Assembly (NCBI RefSeq): GCF_003231275.1
Contig: NZ_QKVL01000045.1
Location: 1-41,346 of the forward strand
Reading direction: 5' to 3'
DNA length: 41,346 bases
Origin: Pseudomonas huaxiensis
Lineage (GTDB): Bacteria; Pseudomonadota; Gammaproteobacteria; Pseudomonadales; Pseudomonadaceae
Under the pieces are notes generated by a model. The model saw only the letters and a program-made list of their open reading frames with translations. It was not told the origin of the DNA and made no database searches. This document shows, one piece after another, positions 1-7,932 of the stretch. A program made the translations under genes and the position numbers. Every line of letters begins with the position of its first letter. Positions within the stretch are counted from its first letter, which is position 1.

Positions 1-3000
1 GGTTCGCCGCCGCCTGCAAGGCCGACACGCCGCCGACCACCAGGTTGGCGTTGCCCAGCGAATTGTTGTTGGCAAGGCGCAACGTGCCCTGGTTCAACGT
101 GACGCTGCCGTTCAGGGTGTTGGCGCCCGTCAGGCTCAGCGTGCTGGTGCCGTTCTTGATCAGGTTGCCGGTACCGGACACAGTGCCGGTAAGGGACATG
201 TCGCGGCTACCGAGGAAGGTCAGGTTGCCGCTCATGGCCACATCGTTGCCGATCTGCACGCCCGCCAGACCGCTGTCCAGCGTGGTGTTGTTGAGGGTGT
301 TCAGGGTGCCCAAACCCAACGCGGAGTTGCTGCCCAGCACCAGGCCACCGGCATTGAGCCAGGTATTGCCCAGTTGCCCGTTGTTGCCGCTCAGCACCAG
401 GCTGCCGGTACCGATCTTGACCAGACCGCCAGCGCCGCTGACGGCACCAGTCAGGGTCAGATCGGCGCCGCTGCCCACCACGATGTTGGTCACACTGTTG
501 AGAACCACAGCGTTGGTCAACTGCACAGCAGTGGTGTCGGTGCCGAAGAAGGTGCCGGCGCCAAGCGCCAGCGTACCGCTGCCCACAGCGGTATTGCGGC
601 GGACGATCAGGGTGCCCGCCGTCAGTGCAGTACCGCCGGTATGAAGGTTGTTGCCGGCCAGGATCAAGGTGCCGGCGCCGGTTTTCTCCAGCTTGCCAGC
701 GCCGCCGATCTGGGCGTCGATCAGGGTGGAAACGCCTGTGTCGGTGCTGATGGTCGCCGAGCCGGCGGAGGTGTTGACCAGGCTGAGCAGGCCGCCTGAA
801 GCGTTGCTCAGGGTATAGCCACTGGTACTGAACAGCAGGCTGCTGGCGGTCTGGGTGCCTTCGATGATCACCAGGCCCGCAGTCCCCTGGAACACCGCCG
901 ACACGCCATTCCAGCCATCGATGCTGTTGCCGTTGGCCTTGGTCCAGTTGTTTTCCACGTTGTTCCAGACACCGGTGCCGCCGTTGATCACGCCGTTACC
1001 GTAAGTGCCGCCGCCGTCCCAATACTGCCGGGCCAGCAATGCCGAGTTGACGACGACATTGACGATGTTGTTCTGGCTGATGTCGAGGGTGATCTCGCCT
1101 GACAGGATGCCCGTCGGCACGGTGCCCAGGGTGCCACCCGTATAGGTGAGCGACCCGGTGTAGTCGAACAGCCGGTAGATGCCGTTGGCCATGTCACCGG
1201 CGTTGGTGAAGTTGAAGGTCGGGCTGGCATTGATGGCGAGATTGCCGTTGACGCTGGCCATTGGCGTGGCGACCGTCGGCGTGCCCAGCGCGATATCCAC
1301 GATGCTGCCGCTGGACAGCGTCAGCGCACCGCTGGTGAGCTTGTTACCGCTGGCAAGCGCCAGATGACCACCGTTGTTGATGGTCAGGCCGCCGGTGAGC
1401 GTACCGCTGCCGCTGATGCTGCCACCGTTGTTGACGGTGACAGCACTGCTGGCCAGGCTGCCGCCAGAGGCGATGTTGAGCCGGCCGCCATTGACCGTGG
1501 TGGTACCGGTGTGAGTGTTGATGCCGGTCAGGGTCAGGAGACCGGTACCGGCCTTGATCACAGCGCCAGGACCGCTGATGACACCGTCGAAGGTCGAACT
1601 GGCGTTGCTGTTGCCAATGGTCAGTGGCCCGCTGTTCACGGTTATCTGACCGGCCCCGGTCAGGCTCTTGAGGCCCGCGCCGAAGTCGATCGTGACCAAC
1701 GCGCCGCTATCGATGTTGAGGTTCGGATTGTTGCCGAGCGCATTGGAGACCGCTGATTTGACCGTACCCTGGCGCACATCCACCAGCCCGGTGAGCGTGG
1801 AGGCTATAAACAGTTCCAGACTTCCGGTGCCGGTTTTGACGAGATCACCAGCGCCGGACATCTGAGCGTTGTAATTCACTGTGACGTCGTTGGAAAACTC
1901 CAGGGTGCTGCCGTTGTTGATAGTGATCGGAGTCAGCCCGATCAACGAGGTGCCGTACACCAGACGACCGTTGCCCGTGACGGTCAAAGCGCCGCTGCCC
2001 AGCTCTCCGTTGTCGGCGGGGGCGGTGAGGGTACCGTCGTTGAGTTCGATGCCACCCTGGAAGGTGTTGGCGCCGCTGAGCGTGAGGTTACCGCTGCCGG
2101 TCTTGATCAGTTTGGCGGTCGCCCCGCCGCTGACAACGTCATTGAGGGTGATGTCGTTGCTACCGCCGACGGTCAGGTCGGCGGCCAGTACGACCTTGTT
2201 GGCCAAGGTGACCGATTGGGTGCTGGTCAGGGTGGATGCGCCGGTGACCGTCAGGTCGCCGCTGCCCAGGGCCAGGTTGTTGCCAACGCTCAACGTACCC
2301 CCCGACAGCGTGGTGCCGCCCTGGTAGGTGTTGGCGTTGGTCAGAATCAACTGGCCGCTGCCAACCTTGGAAATGCTCCGGCTGGTGATGTTGCTGACGA
2401 TGCCGGTCAGGGTCAGGTTGCCGGTACCGCCAAAGGTGCCGTTACCTGTCAGGCTGATGTTGTTGGCGAGGCTGACCGAGCCGCTTGCATCGAGACGGGC
2501 GCCGGCGGCACCAATGGCAACACCGCCCGCGCCGAACGCCTGATTGGTGCTGACCACGGCGGTGCCCGCATTGAGCGTGGTGCCTCCGGCATAGGTGTTG
2601 GCGCCGTTGATGCGCAGGGTGCCGGAGCCGTTCTTGATCAGCGTCCCCGTGGCCCCGCCGGACACCACACCATTCAGGGCGAGGGTGTTGATGCCGGTGG
2701 TTGTCATGCCTGCGGTGCCGATCAGGATATTGTTGGCCAGGTTGACCGTGCCGGCGTGGGTGGTGAGGGTGGCATTGTTGATGCTGACGTCACCGCTGCC
2801 GAACACCGCGTCATTGTTCACCGACAGCGAACCGCCGGTCAGGGCGGTGATGGTGTAGCCGGTCAGCAGCGCACCGCTCACCGTCCAGCTACCGGCCTGC
2901 ACCAGCAGGTTGCTGAAGTTGAGGAAGTTCGCCGCCGACACCGAACCCGAGCCCGCTGTACCGCTACCGCCGCCGATAGCGTTCTGCAAGGCCAGGGTAT

Positions 3001-3862
3001 TGGAGGCACCTGCCCCACCATCGACGGCACCAGGTCTGACGAATACCAGGTGGGAGTTCGAGTCGACGGTGACCGAATCAGTGCTGCTGGCACCGCCACT
3101 GACTACCGACGAGCCGGTGACCGCGTTGAAACGGTTGTTGCCACCACCGGCGCCCAGGGACAGGCTGCCCGCGACTGTGCCGGTGTTGGTGAAGATGTTG
3201 CCTTCGACCGATGCCTGGAACGCGATCCGGCCATAGATATCGTTCATGTTGGTCATCTCGACCTGGGCACCACCGTAGACCGCCATAACCGGCATGTCCG
3301 CGACCAGCACGCTCGCCCCGAGGATCCGCTCGCTCTGGATGGTCCCGCTGTTGACGATGGTCACCTTGCCGCCCGCCCCAGCCTGCGCATCGACCGCCAT
3401 GCCCTTCAGATCAAGCAGGGATGCGCCGAGGTCGGCGCTGGTGCCGGACAGTCGAGCATCGGTGTAGTTGGTGATGGAGATGTTCTGGGTAAAGGCGTTA
3501 CCGACTTGCAAGCCGGTGGTCAGCACTGTCTGCTGGCCGATGTAGGACGGATTGATCCAGCCTTGGTTGTTGATGCGGTTGTTGCTGCCGGTGAGTTGCA
3601 TCACCGGGTTGCCGGAGCCATCGGAGCCCACCTGATCAGTGTAGGAAACGTTGACCGTGAGGCTGCTGGCCGTGCTGCTGAAGTTGCGCTGGTCGGTTCC
3701 GCTACAGGTCACCGTGACACCGTTGCTGGGCACGCCCGGTGTACAGGCTGCCAACACCTGCGCACTGCTGAGGCTGGCCAGCAGTCCCATGGCCGCCAGG
3801 CTAATGGAGAGCGACAAGGGGCTACGACGTACACGAATGGATAAGGCTGACCGACTGTCCAC
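1..3862 (-). CDS. PATR-repeat autotransporter/adhesin, 5' part (runs off the window edge)
   Basis: This is the N-terminal part (about 1287 codons) of a very large surface adhesin; the frame is open to base 2, so the C-terminal beta-barrel is not in view. I chose a GTG start at 3862 because a GGGAG ribosome-binding site lies just upstream and it gives a complete signal peptide: a basic stretch around RVRRS, a hydrophobic core, and cleavage near residue 38 (SSAQVLA). An internal ATG at 3790 would cut off the basic part. Cysteines near residues 40 and 50 could form a disulfide at the mature N-terminus. Downstream are at least eight passenger-associated transport repeats of the type GSGTL-x-L-x-GANTY-x-GGTT-x-x-x-GTL, at about 2645-2553, 2372-2298, 2105-2030, 1850-1755, 1562-1475, 705-605, 425-335 and 165-85. 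Such repeats form a secreted right-handed beta-helix. Composition is rich in Gly, Asn, Thr and Ser. The ligand is unknown. Confidence 0.88.
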   Translation of the reverse strand, partial: MDSRSALSIRVRRSPLSLSISLAAMGLLASLSSAQVLAACTPGVPSNGVTVTCSGTDQRNFSSTASSLTVNVSYTDQVGSDGSGNPVMQLTGSNNRINNQGWINPSYIGQQTVLTTGLQVGNAFTQNISITNYTDARLSGTSADLGASLLDLKGMAVDAQAGAGGKVTIVNSGTIQSERILGASVLVADMPVMAVYGGAQVEMTNMNDIYGRIAFQASVEGNIFTNTGTVAGSLSLGAGGGNNRFNAVTGSSVVSGGASSTDSVTVDSNSHLVFVRPGAVDGGAGASNTLALQNAIGGGSGTAGSGSVSAANFLNFSNLLVQAGSWTVSGALLTGYTITALTGGSLSVNNDAVFGSGDVSINNATLTTHAGTVNLANNILIGTAGMTTTGINTLALNGVVSGGATGTLIKNGSGTLRINGANTYAGGTTLNAGTAVVSTNQAFGAGGVAIGAAGARLDASGSVSLANNISLTGNGTFGGTGNLTLTGIVSNITSRSISKVGSGQLILTNANTYQGGTTLSGGTLSVGNNLALGSGDLTVTGASTLTSTQSVTLANKVVLAADLTVGGSNDITLNDVVSGGATAKLIKTGSGNLTLSGANTFQGGIELNDGTLTAPADNGELGSGALTVTGNGRLVYGTSLIGLTPITINNGSTLEFSNDVTVNYNAQMSGAGDLVKTGTGSLELFIASTLTGLVDVRQGTVKSAVSNALGNNPNLNIDSGALVTIDFGAGLKSLTGAGQITVNSGPLTIGNSNASSTFDGVISGPGAVIKAGTGLLTLTGINTHTGTTTVNGGRLNIASGGSLASSAVTVNNGGSISGSGTLTGGLTINNGGHLALASGNKLTSGALTLSSGSIVDIALGTPTVATPMASVNGNLAINASPTFNFTNAGDMANGIYRLFDYTGSLTYTGGTLGTVPTGILSGEITLDISQNNIVNVVVNSALLARQYWDGGGTYGNGVINGGTGVWNNVENNWTKANGNSIDGWNGVSAVFQGTAGLVIIEGTQTASSLLFSTSGYTLSNASGGLLSLVNTSAGSATISTDTGVSTLIDAQIGGAGKLEKTGAGTLILAGNNLHTGGTALTAGTLIVRRNTAVGSGTLALGAGTFFGTDTTAVQLTNAVVLNSVTNIVVGSGADLTLTGAVSGAGGLVKIGTGSLVLSGNNGQLGNTWLNAGGLVLGSNSALGLGTLNTLNNTTLDSGLAGVQIGNDVAMSGNLTFLGSRDMSLTGTVSGTGNLIKNGTSTLSLTGANTLNGSVTLNQGTLRLANNNSLGNANLVVGGVSALQAAAN

Positions 3863-4029
3863 ACACAACTCCCGATGTGGATCAGGCGACTCACACCTGA
3901 CAACGCAGGTATCAACGCAATAGGCGCGGTTTCCTGCGGCTATTCAGTTGAATGGCCCGACCTTGGCAATGTAAAAATTCGAATGAGGGAGTTTTACAGC
4001 AAAAAGCCATCATTTAGGTAGGAAATATC

Positions 4030-4054
4030 TTACTTAAATTACTTTGCGTACTTA
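4030..4054. promoter_or_regulatory. Three TACTT repeats at 9-bp period upstream of the adhesin
   Basis: TACTT occurs at 4031-4035, 4040-4044 and 4049-4053, exactly nine bases apart, inside the only AT-rich stretch of the 255-bp gap between the adhesin and the ykgJ-like gene. Spaced direct repeats of this kind can be binding sites for a dimeric or oligomeric activator. The site is about 170-190 bp upstream of the adhesin start. No regulator can be named. The rest of the gap (3863-4117) shows no gene, and I could not assign a clear sigma70 promoter. Confidence 0.3.
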
Positions 4055-4117
4055 CCAGCGTGTTCGCGGCAAATCGCCGATGGTTTGCCCCGTGAACACC
4101 GCTGGCTGCTTATTCAT

Positions 4118-4477
4118 TCACGCCGCGTTTGAACCCTCGTCATAGGGCTGCAACGGTGGCAAGCCATAGGCCGCGCGAGCATCGTCGCAGCTCGGGTTGT
4201 GCTCACCGTTTTCCCACGACGCCTCGAACTCCCGGCAGGTACTGGAACGTTGCGCATACATGTTGCAGCTCACGCCCTTGCCCACCTCCCCGGCCAGGGA
4301 AATGCAGCGCACGGGCCTGGCGTCGGTGCCGATCATCGCCACCCGGCTGGGGCTGATCTGCACCACCACCTCGTCCGGCACACAGCCACCGGACGAAGCG
4401 CATTCGCCCCAGAAAAAAGACACACGAAAATGCGCGCAGCAGGCGCCACAACTCATACAAGGACTGGTCTTGGACAT
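4118..4477 (-). CDS. YkgJ-family cysteine-cluster protein
   Basis: A 119-residue cytoplasmic protein of the YkgJ (UPF0153) family, annotated in many genomes as a possible iron-sulfur or zinc-binding protein of unknown function. The family signature is clear: an N-terminal CxxCGxCC cluster (C7, C10, C13, C14), further cysteines at 26, 32, 58 and 71, and the C-terminal pattern Cys-x2-Tyr-x2-Arg-x3-Cys-Arg-x-Phe ending at residues 81-84, with another Cys at 97. No signal peptide or membrane segment is seen. The start is the only ATG that keeps the N-terminal cysteine cluster, but the bases upstream are pyrimidine-rich and no good ribosome-binding site is visible. It is separated from alaC upstream by a terminator and is probably transcribed alone. 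Confidence 0.8.
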   Translation of the reverse strand: MSKTSPCMSCGACCAHFRVSFFWGECASSGGCVPDEVVVQISPSRVAMIGTDARPVRCISLAGEVGKGVSCNMYAQRSSTCREFEASWENGEHNPSCDDARAAYGLPPLQPYDEGSNAA

Positions 4478-4598
4478 GATAGGAGGGGGGAAGAATTGTC
4501 GTTATAGGGGGAATCCCGGCGACCATTCTATGCAACGGCTTGCGCTTGAGAAGGGGGGCAAAAAAAGAAATACCGGCAGCCGACCGGCGGAAATGAAA

Positions 4599-4634
4599 AC
4601 GCCCCGCCAACGCCTTGCGGCATCAGCGGGGCGT
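4599..4634 (-). terminator. Rho-independent terminator after alaC
   Basis: A 9-bp perfect stem (4599-4607 with 4626-4634, ACGCCCCGC/GCGGGGCGT) is followed on the minus strand by a T-rich run read from the A-rich bases 4591-4598. It lies 12 bases past the alaC stop codon. Confidence 0.8.
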
Positions 4635-4645
4635 CGTTCGATCGA

Positions 4646-5878
4646 CTAGCCGCGAGCGGGTTTGCCAGCCTTCGGCGGCTCGATGCCATCGGCGCGGAAC
4701 ATCTGGCGAATGCCGCGAACCGCCTGGCGGATGCGGTCCTGGTTTTCGATCAGGGCGAAACGCACATGGTCGTCACCGTAGTCACCAAAACCGATGCCCG
4801 GCGACACGCAGACCTTGGCCTCAGCCAGCAGCTTCTTGGAGAACTCCAGCGAACCGAGGTGGGCGTATTGCTCCGGGATCTTCGCCCAGACATACATCGA
4901 CGCCTTGGGGTTCTCGACCATCCAGCCCATCTCGTGCAGGCCCTTGACCAGCACATTACGGCGCTGGCGGTATTGCTCGGCGATGTCGAGCACCGGTTGC
5001 TGGTCGCCTTCCAGCGCAGCGATGGCCGCGACCTGCAGCGGCGTGAAGGTGCCGTAGTCGTGGTAGCTCTTGATCCGCGCCAGGGCGCTGACCAGCTCCG
5101 GGTTACCGACCATGAAACCGATCCGCCAGCCGGCCATGTTGTAGCTCTTGGACAGGGTGAAGAACTCGACCGCGATGTCCTTGGCGCCCGGCACCTGCAT
5201 GATCGACGGGGCTTTCCAGCCGTCGTAGACGATGTCGGCGTAGGCCAGGTCGTGGATCACCAGCACGTCGTACTGTTTGGCCAGGGCCACGACGCGCTCG
5301 AAGAAGTCCAGCTCGACGCACTGCGCGGTCGGGTTCGACGGGAAGCCGAGGATCATCATCTTCGGCTTGGGGATCGACTCGCGAATGGCCCGTTCCAGCT
5401 CATTGAAGAAGTCCACACCCGGCACCAGCGGCACCGAACGCACCTGGGCGCCGGCGATGACTGCGCCATAGATGTGGATCGGGTAGCTGGGGTTGGGCAC
5501 CAGAACGGTATCGCCATGGTCCAGGGTCGCCAGCATCAGGTGAGCCAGGCCTTCCTTGGAGCCGATGGTGACGATGGCTTCGCTTTCCGGGTCGATCTCG
5601 ACCTCGTAGCGGTCCTTGTACCAGCGCGAAATGGCACGGCGCAGACGCGGAATGCCGCGGGAGGTGGAGTAGCCGTGGGTATCTTCGCGCTGGGCGACCT
5701 GCACCAGTTTCTCGACGATGTGCGGCGGCGTAGCCCCGTCGGGGTTGCCCATGCTCAGGTCGATGATGTCCTCGCCACGACGGCGCGCAGCCATCTTGAG
5801 TTCGGCGGTGATGTTGAAGACGTAGGGGGGGAGACGATCTATGCGCGCAAAGCGGCGCGGCGAACCTTGGTCGGCCAT
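4646..5878 (-). CDS. alaC: AlaC-like PLP-dependent aminotransferase (glutamate-pyruvate type)
   Basis: A fold-type I aminotransferase of 410 residues in the AlaC/YfdZ group, which makes alanine by transamination between glutamate and pyruvate. Visible family features are the N-terminal RFARIDRLPPYVF block, SMGNPDGATP (residues 42-51), SNPT (181-184), the cofactor-binding Asp210 in HDLAYAD, and the Schiff-base lysine K244 in LSKSYNMAGWRIGF. The frame is open for another 44 codons upstream (to 6010). I chose 5878 because GAGGAAG precedes that ATG and the usual family N-terminus (MADQGSPRR) begins there. The gene stands alone between two terminators. Substrate choice is inferred from family similarity; related enzymes (LL-DAP-aminotransferase-like or aspartate-type) share the fold. 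Confidence 0.85.
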   Translation of the reverse strand: MADQGSPRRFARIDRLPPYVFNITAELKMAARRRGEDIIDLSMGNPDGATPPHIVEKLVQVAQREDTHGYSTSRGIPRLRRAISRWYKDRYEVEIDPESEAIVTIGSKEGLAHLMLATLDHGDTVLVPNPSYPIHIYGAVIAGAQVRSVPLVPGVDFFNELERAIRESIPKPKMMILGFPSNPTAQCVELDFFERVVALAKQYDVLVIHDLAYADIVYDGWKAPSIMQVPGAKDIAVEFFTLSKSYNMAGWRIGFMVGNPELVSALARIKSYHDYGTFTPLQVAAIAALEGDQQPVLDIAEQYRQRRNVLVKGLHEMGWMVENPKASMYVWAKIPEQYAHLGSLEFSKKLLAEAKVCVSPGIGFGDYGDDHVRFALIENQDRIRQAVRGIRQMFRADGIEPPKAGKPARG

Positions 5879-6015
5879 GACTTCCTCGAAGACGTAAGCG
5901 CCCGGAACCGTCCGAGCGACGTTGGCCACTGCGGTAGCCGATCTGGAAGATAGTGGCTGACGGGGAAGGCTGTAAAGATTTATTTCTGTGCCCAGCCTCC
6001 AAGGCCACAAACAAA

Positions 6016-6045
6016 AACGCCCCGAACCTTTCGGTCCGGGGCGTT
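6016..6045 (-). terminator. Rho-independent terminator after cyoE
   Basis: A 13-bp stem with one mismatch (6016-6028 with 6033-6045) and a TTTC loop. On the minus strand it is followed by a T run (from 6011-6015). It lies about 20 bases past the cyoE stop and ends the cyo operon; alaC begins 138 bases further on. Confidence 0.85.
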
Positions 6046-6064
6046 CTCGTCAAACCTCTCGCAC

Positions 6065-6952
6065 TCAGTGCGCGTAGGTCAGCAACAGCTCGGCAGGCAC
6101 CTTGGTGTCCAGCGACATCATCACGCTCAGGGCGGTGATGGTGAAGATGGAGAACACGAACAACTTGCGTGCCCACAGACGATCATCCTTGGCCTTGTAA
6201 CCGGTCCAGGCCATGTACAACCAGTACATGCCCATGGCCGCGGCCACCGCCAGATAGCTCATGCCGGCGTAGCCACCAAAGGTCAGCATCAGGGTCGCCG
6301 CAAGGAAGGCCACGATGTACCAGAGGATGTGCTTCTTGGCCACCAGAATGCCGCGCTTGACCGGCAGGACCGGAATCGAAGCAGCCAGGTAGTCGTTGAA
6401 GCGGAAGATCGCGATCGCGTAGGAGTGCGGCATCTGCCACAGGCTGAACATCACCAGCAGGGTCAATGCAGCCAGGTCGAAGGTACCGCTCACGGCGCAA
6501 TAGCCGATCACCGGAGGCATGGCACCGGACAGGCTGCCAACCAGGGTGCCGTGCACCGATTTACGCTTCAGGTACAGGCTGTAGAAACCCACGTAGATGA
6601 TGAAGCCAATCAGGCCGAACAACGCCGCCAGTGCATTGGCCTGCACATACAGCAGGCCGAGGCCGGCCACCCCGAGCAGGGTGGCGTAGACCAATGCAAC
6701 TTTCGACGAAATCAGCCCCTGAACCATCGCACGGTTCTTGGTGCGCTCCATCTTGATATCGATGTCGCGGTCGATCCAGTTGTTGAAAACACAACCGGAT
6801 GCGACGACCAGCGAAGTGCCAATCACCGTGGCGAGGAACAGCATGAAGTCGACATGCCCTTGTGCAGCGAGGAAGAATCCGCCCGCTACCGACAACACGT
6901 TACCGAAAATGATTCCCGGTTTGGTGATCTGGATAAAGTGCTTGAGGGACAT
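6065..6952 (-). CDS. cyoE: Protoheme IX farnesyltransferase (haem O synthase)
   Basis: Membrane prenyltransferase of 295 residues that adds a farnesyl chain to haem B, giving the haem O needed by cytochrome bo3. The signature Asn-x3-Asp-x3-Asp is present at N57, D61 and D65 (in NNWIDRDID), followed by RTKNR, and the second conserved loop YSLYLKRKS...GTLVGSLSGAMPPVIGY is present. Several hydrophobic helices, about nine, are spread along the protein, and the length is normal for the family. It is the last gene of the operon, 11 bases after cyoD, and a terminator follows directly. Function is clear from both sequence and position. Confidence 0.96.
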   Translation of the reverse strand: MSLKHFIQITKPGIIFGNVLSVAGGFFLAAQGHVDFMLFLATVIGTSLVVASGCVFNNWIDRDIDIKMERTKNRAMVQGLISSKVALVYATLLGVAGLGLLYVQANALAALFGLIGFIIYVGFYSLYLKRKSVHGTLVGSLSGAMPPVIGYCAVSGTFDLAALTLLVMFSLWQMPHSYAIAIFRFNDYLAASIPVLPVKRGILVAKKHILWYIVAFLAATLMLTFGGYAGMSYLAVAAAMGMYWLYMAWTGYKAKDDRLWARKLFVFSIFTITALSVMMSLDTKVPAELLLTYAH

Positions 6953-6963
6953 GCCGCCTTACC

Positions 6964-7305
6964 TCACTTCGCCATCATGCTTGAGTGGATGCTGAACATG
7001 ATCCACAGAGACAGGCCGACCAACAGCGCGATGACCAGCGCCGTGAACAGGAACGACGTCACGCTGGAGCGTGCTGCTTGCGAGCCATCCAGGTGCAGGA
7101 AGTAGTACAGGTGCACCACGATCTGGATCACTGCGAACGCAACGATGATCAGCAGGGTCATGTCTTTCGGCAGGCTCGGGTACATCACCAGGCCGAATGG
7201 AATGACGGTCAGGATCACCGACAGGATGAAGCCGATGGCGTAGGACTTGACGCTGCCGTGGTTGGCTTCGTCGTGGCCGTGGCTGCTGTTGTGTGCGTTA
7301 GCCAT
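6964..7305 (-). CDS. cyoD: Cytochrome bo3 ubiquinol oxidase subunit IV
   Basis: A 113-residue inner-membrane protein with three hydrophobic helices (roughly residues 22-42, 48-70 and 83-105), matching CyoD in length and arrangement. In this oxidase subunit IV helps assemble the CuB-containing subunit I. The LYYFLHLDGS segment between helices 2 and 3 is typical of the COX4/CyoD family. The short N-terminus is histidine-rich (AHNSSHGHDEANHG). It starts on the base after the cyoC stop codon, so the two are probably translationally coupled. Confidence 0.95.
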   Translation of the reverse strand: MANAHNSSHGHDEANHGSVKSYAIGFILSVILTVIPFGLVMYPSLPKDMTLLIIVAFAVIQIVVHLYYFLHLDGSQAARSSVTSFLFTALVIALLVGLSLWIMFSIHSSMMAK

Positions 7306-7929
7306 TTACAGAACTCCCATCAGGTACACGACGGTGAACACGCAGATCCAGACCACGTCCAGGAAGTGCCAGAACAGGCTCAGGCAGCTCATGCGGGTCT
7401 TGCTGGTGTTGGTGATGCCGTGCTTGTTGATCTGGTACATCAGGATTGCCATCCAGATCAGACCGGCGGTCACGTGCAGACCGTGGGTACCGACCAGGGC
7501 GAAGAAGCCCGACAGGAAGCCGCTGCGCGATGGGCCGAAGCCTTCGCTGATCAGCAGATGGAACTCGTTGATTTCCATGCCGATGAAGCCGGCGCCCAGC
7601 AGCCAGGTAATGGCCAGCCAGCCCAGTACGCCGCTCTTGTTGCCTTTGTACATCTGCAGCATCGCGAAGCCGAAGGTGATACTGGAGAACAGCAGCAGCG
7701 CGGTCTCACCCAGTACGTAGTTCAGTTCGAAGATGTCATGACCCGACGGGCCGCCGGCAAAGTTGCCGGACAGCACCGCGTAGGTAGCGAAGATCGACGC
7801 AAACAGGATGCAGTCGGTCATCAGGTACAGCCAGAAACCGAATACGGTCATCTGGCCCGAGTCGTGGTGGTGATCGTCGTGCCCATGGTCGTGACCATGA
7901 GCACCTGCGTTGATTACTTGACTGGACAT
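7306..7929 (-). CDS. cyoC: Cytochrome bo3 ubiquinol oxidase subunit III
   Basis: A 207-residue COX3-family membrane subunit with five hydrophobic helices, as in E. coli CyoC. Family markers include LYLMTDCILFASIFATY in helix 1, the conserved GMEINEFHLL, and FALVGTHGLHVTAGLIWM. Before helix 1 there is a cytoplasmic tail with seven histidines between residues 11 and 22, which could bind metal. It is the third gene of the operon, starting three bases past the cyoB stop. Confidence 0.96.
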   Translation of the reverse strand: MSSQVINAGAHGHDHGHDDHHHDSGQMTVFGFWLYLMTDCILFASIFATYAVLSGNFAGGPSGHDIFELNYVLGETALLLFSSITFGFAMLQMYKGNKSGVLGWLAITWLLGAGFIGMEINEFHLLISEGFGPSRSGFLSGFFALVGTHGLHVTAGLIWMAILMYQINKHGITNTSKTRMSCLSLFWHFLDVVWICVFTVVYLMGVL

Positions 7930-7932
7930 TGA

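Noticed and set aside
45..3923. Several open frames on the plus strand across the adhesin, the longest at 2216-3844 (542 codons)
   Set aside because: They mirror the repeats of the minus-strand adhesin, have low-complexity composition and no recognisable product. The adhesin frame is continuous from 3862 to the edge with a signal peptide and PATR motifs.
4766..5953. A 395-codon plus-strand frame opposite alaC, and similar ones opposite cyoB (8068-9366)
   Set aside because: Shadows with no family resemblance; the minus-strand genes have complete active sites.
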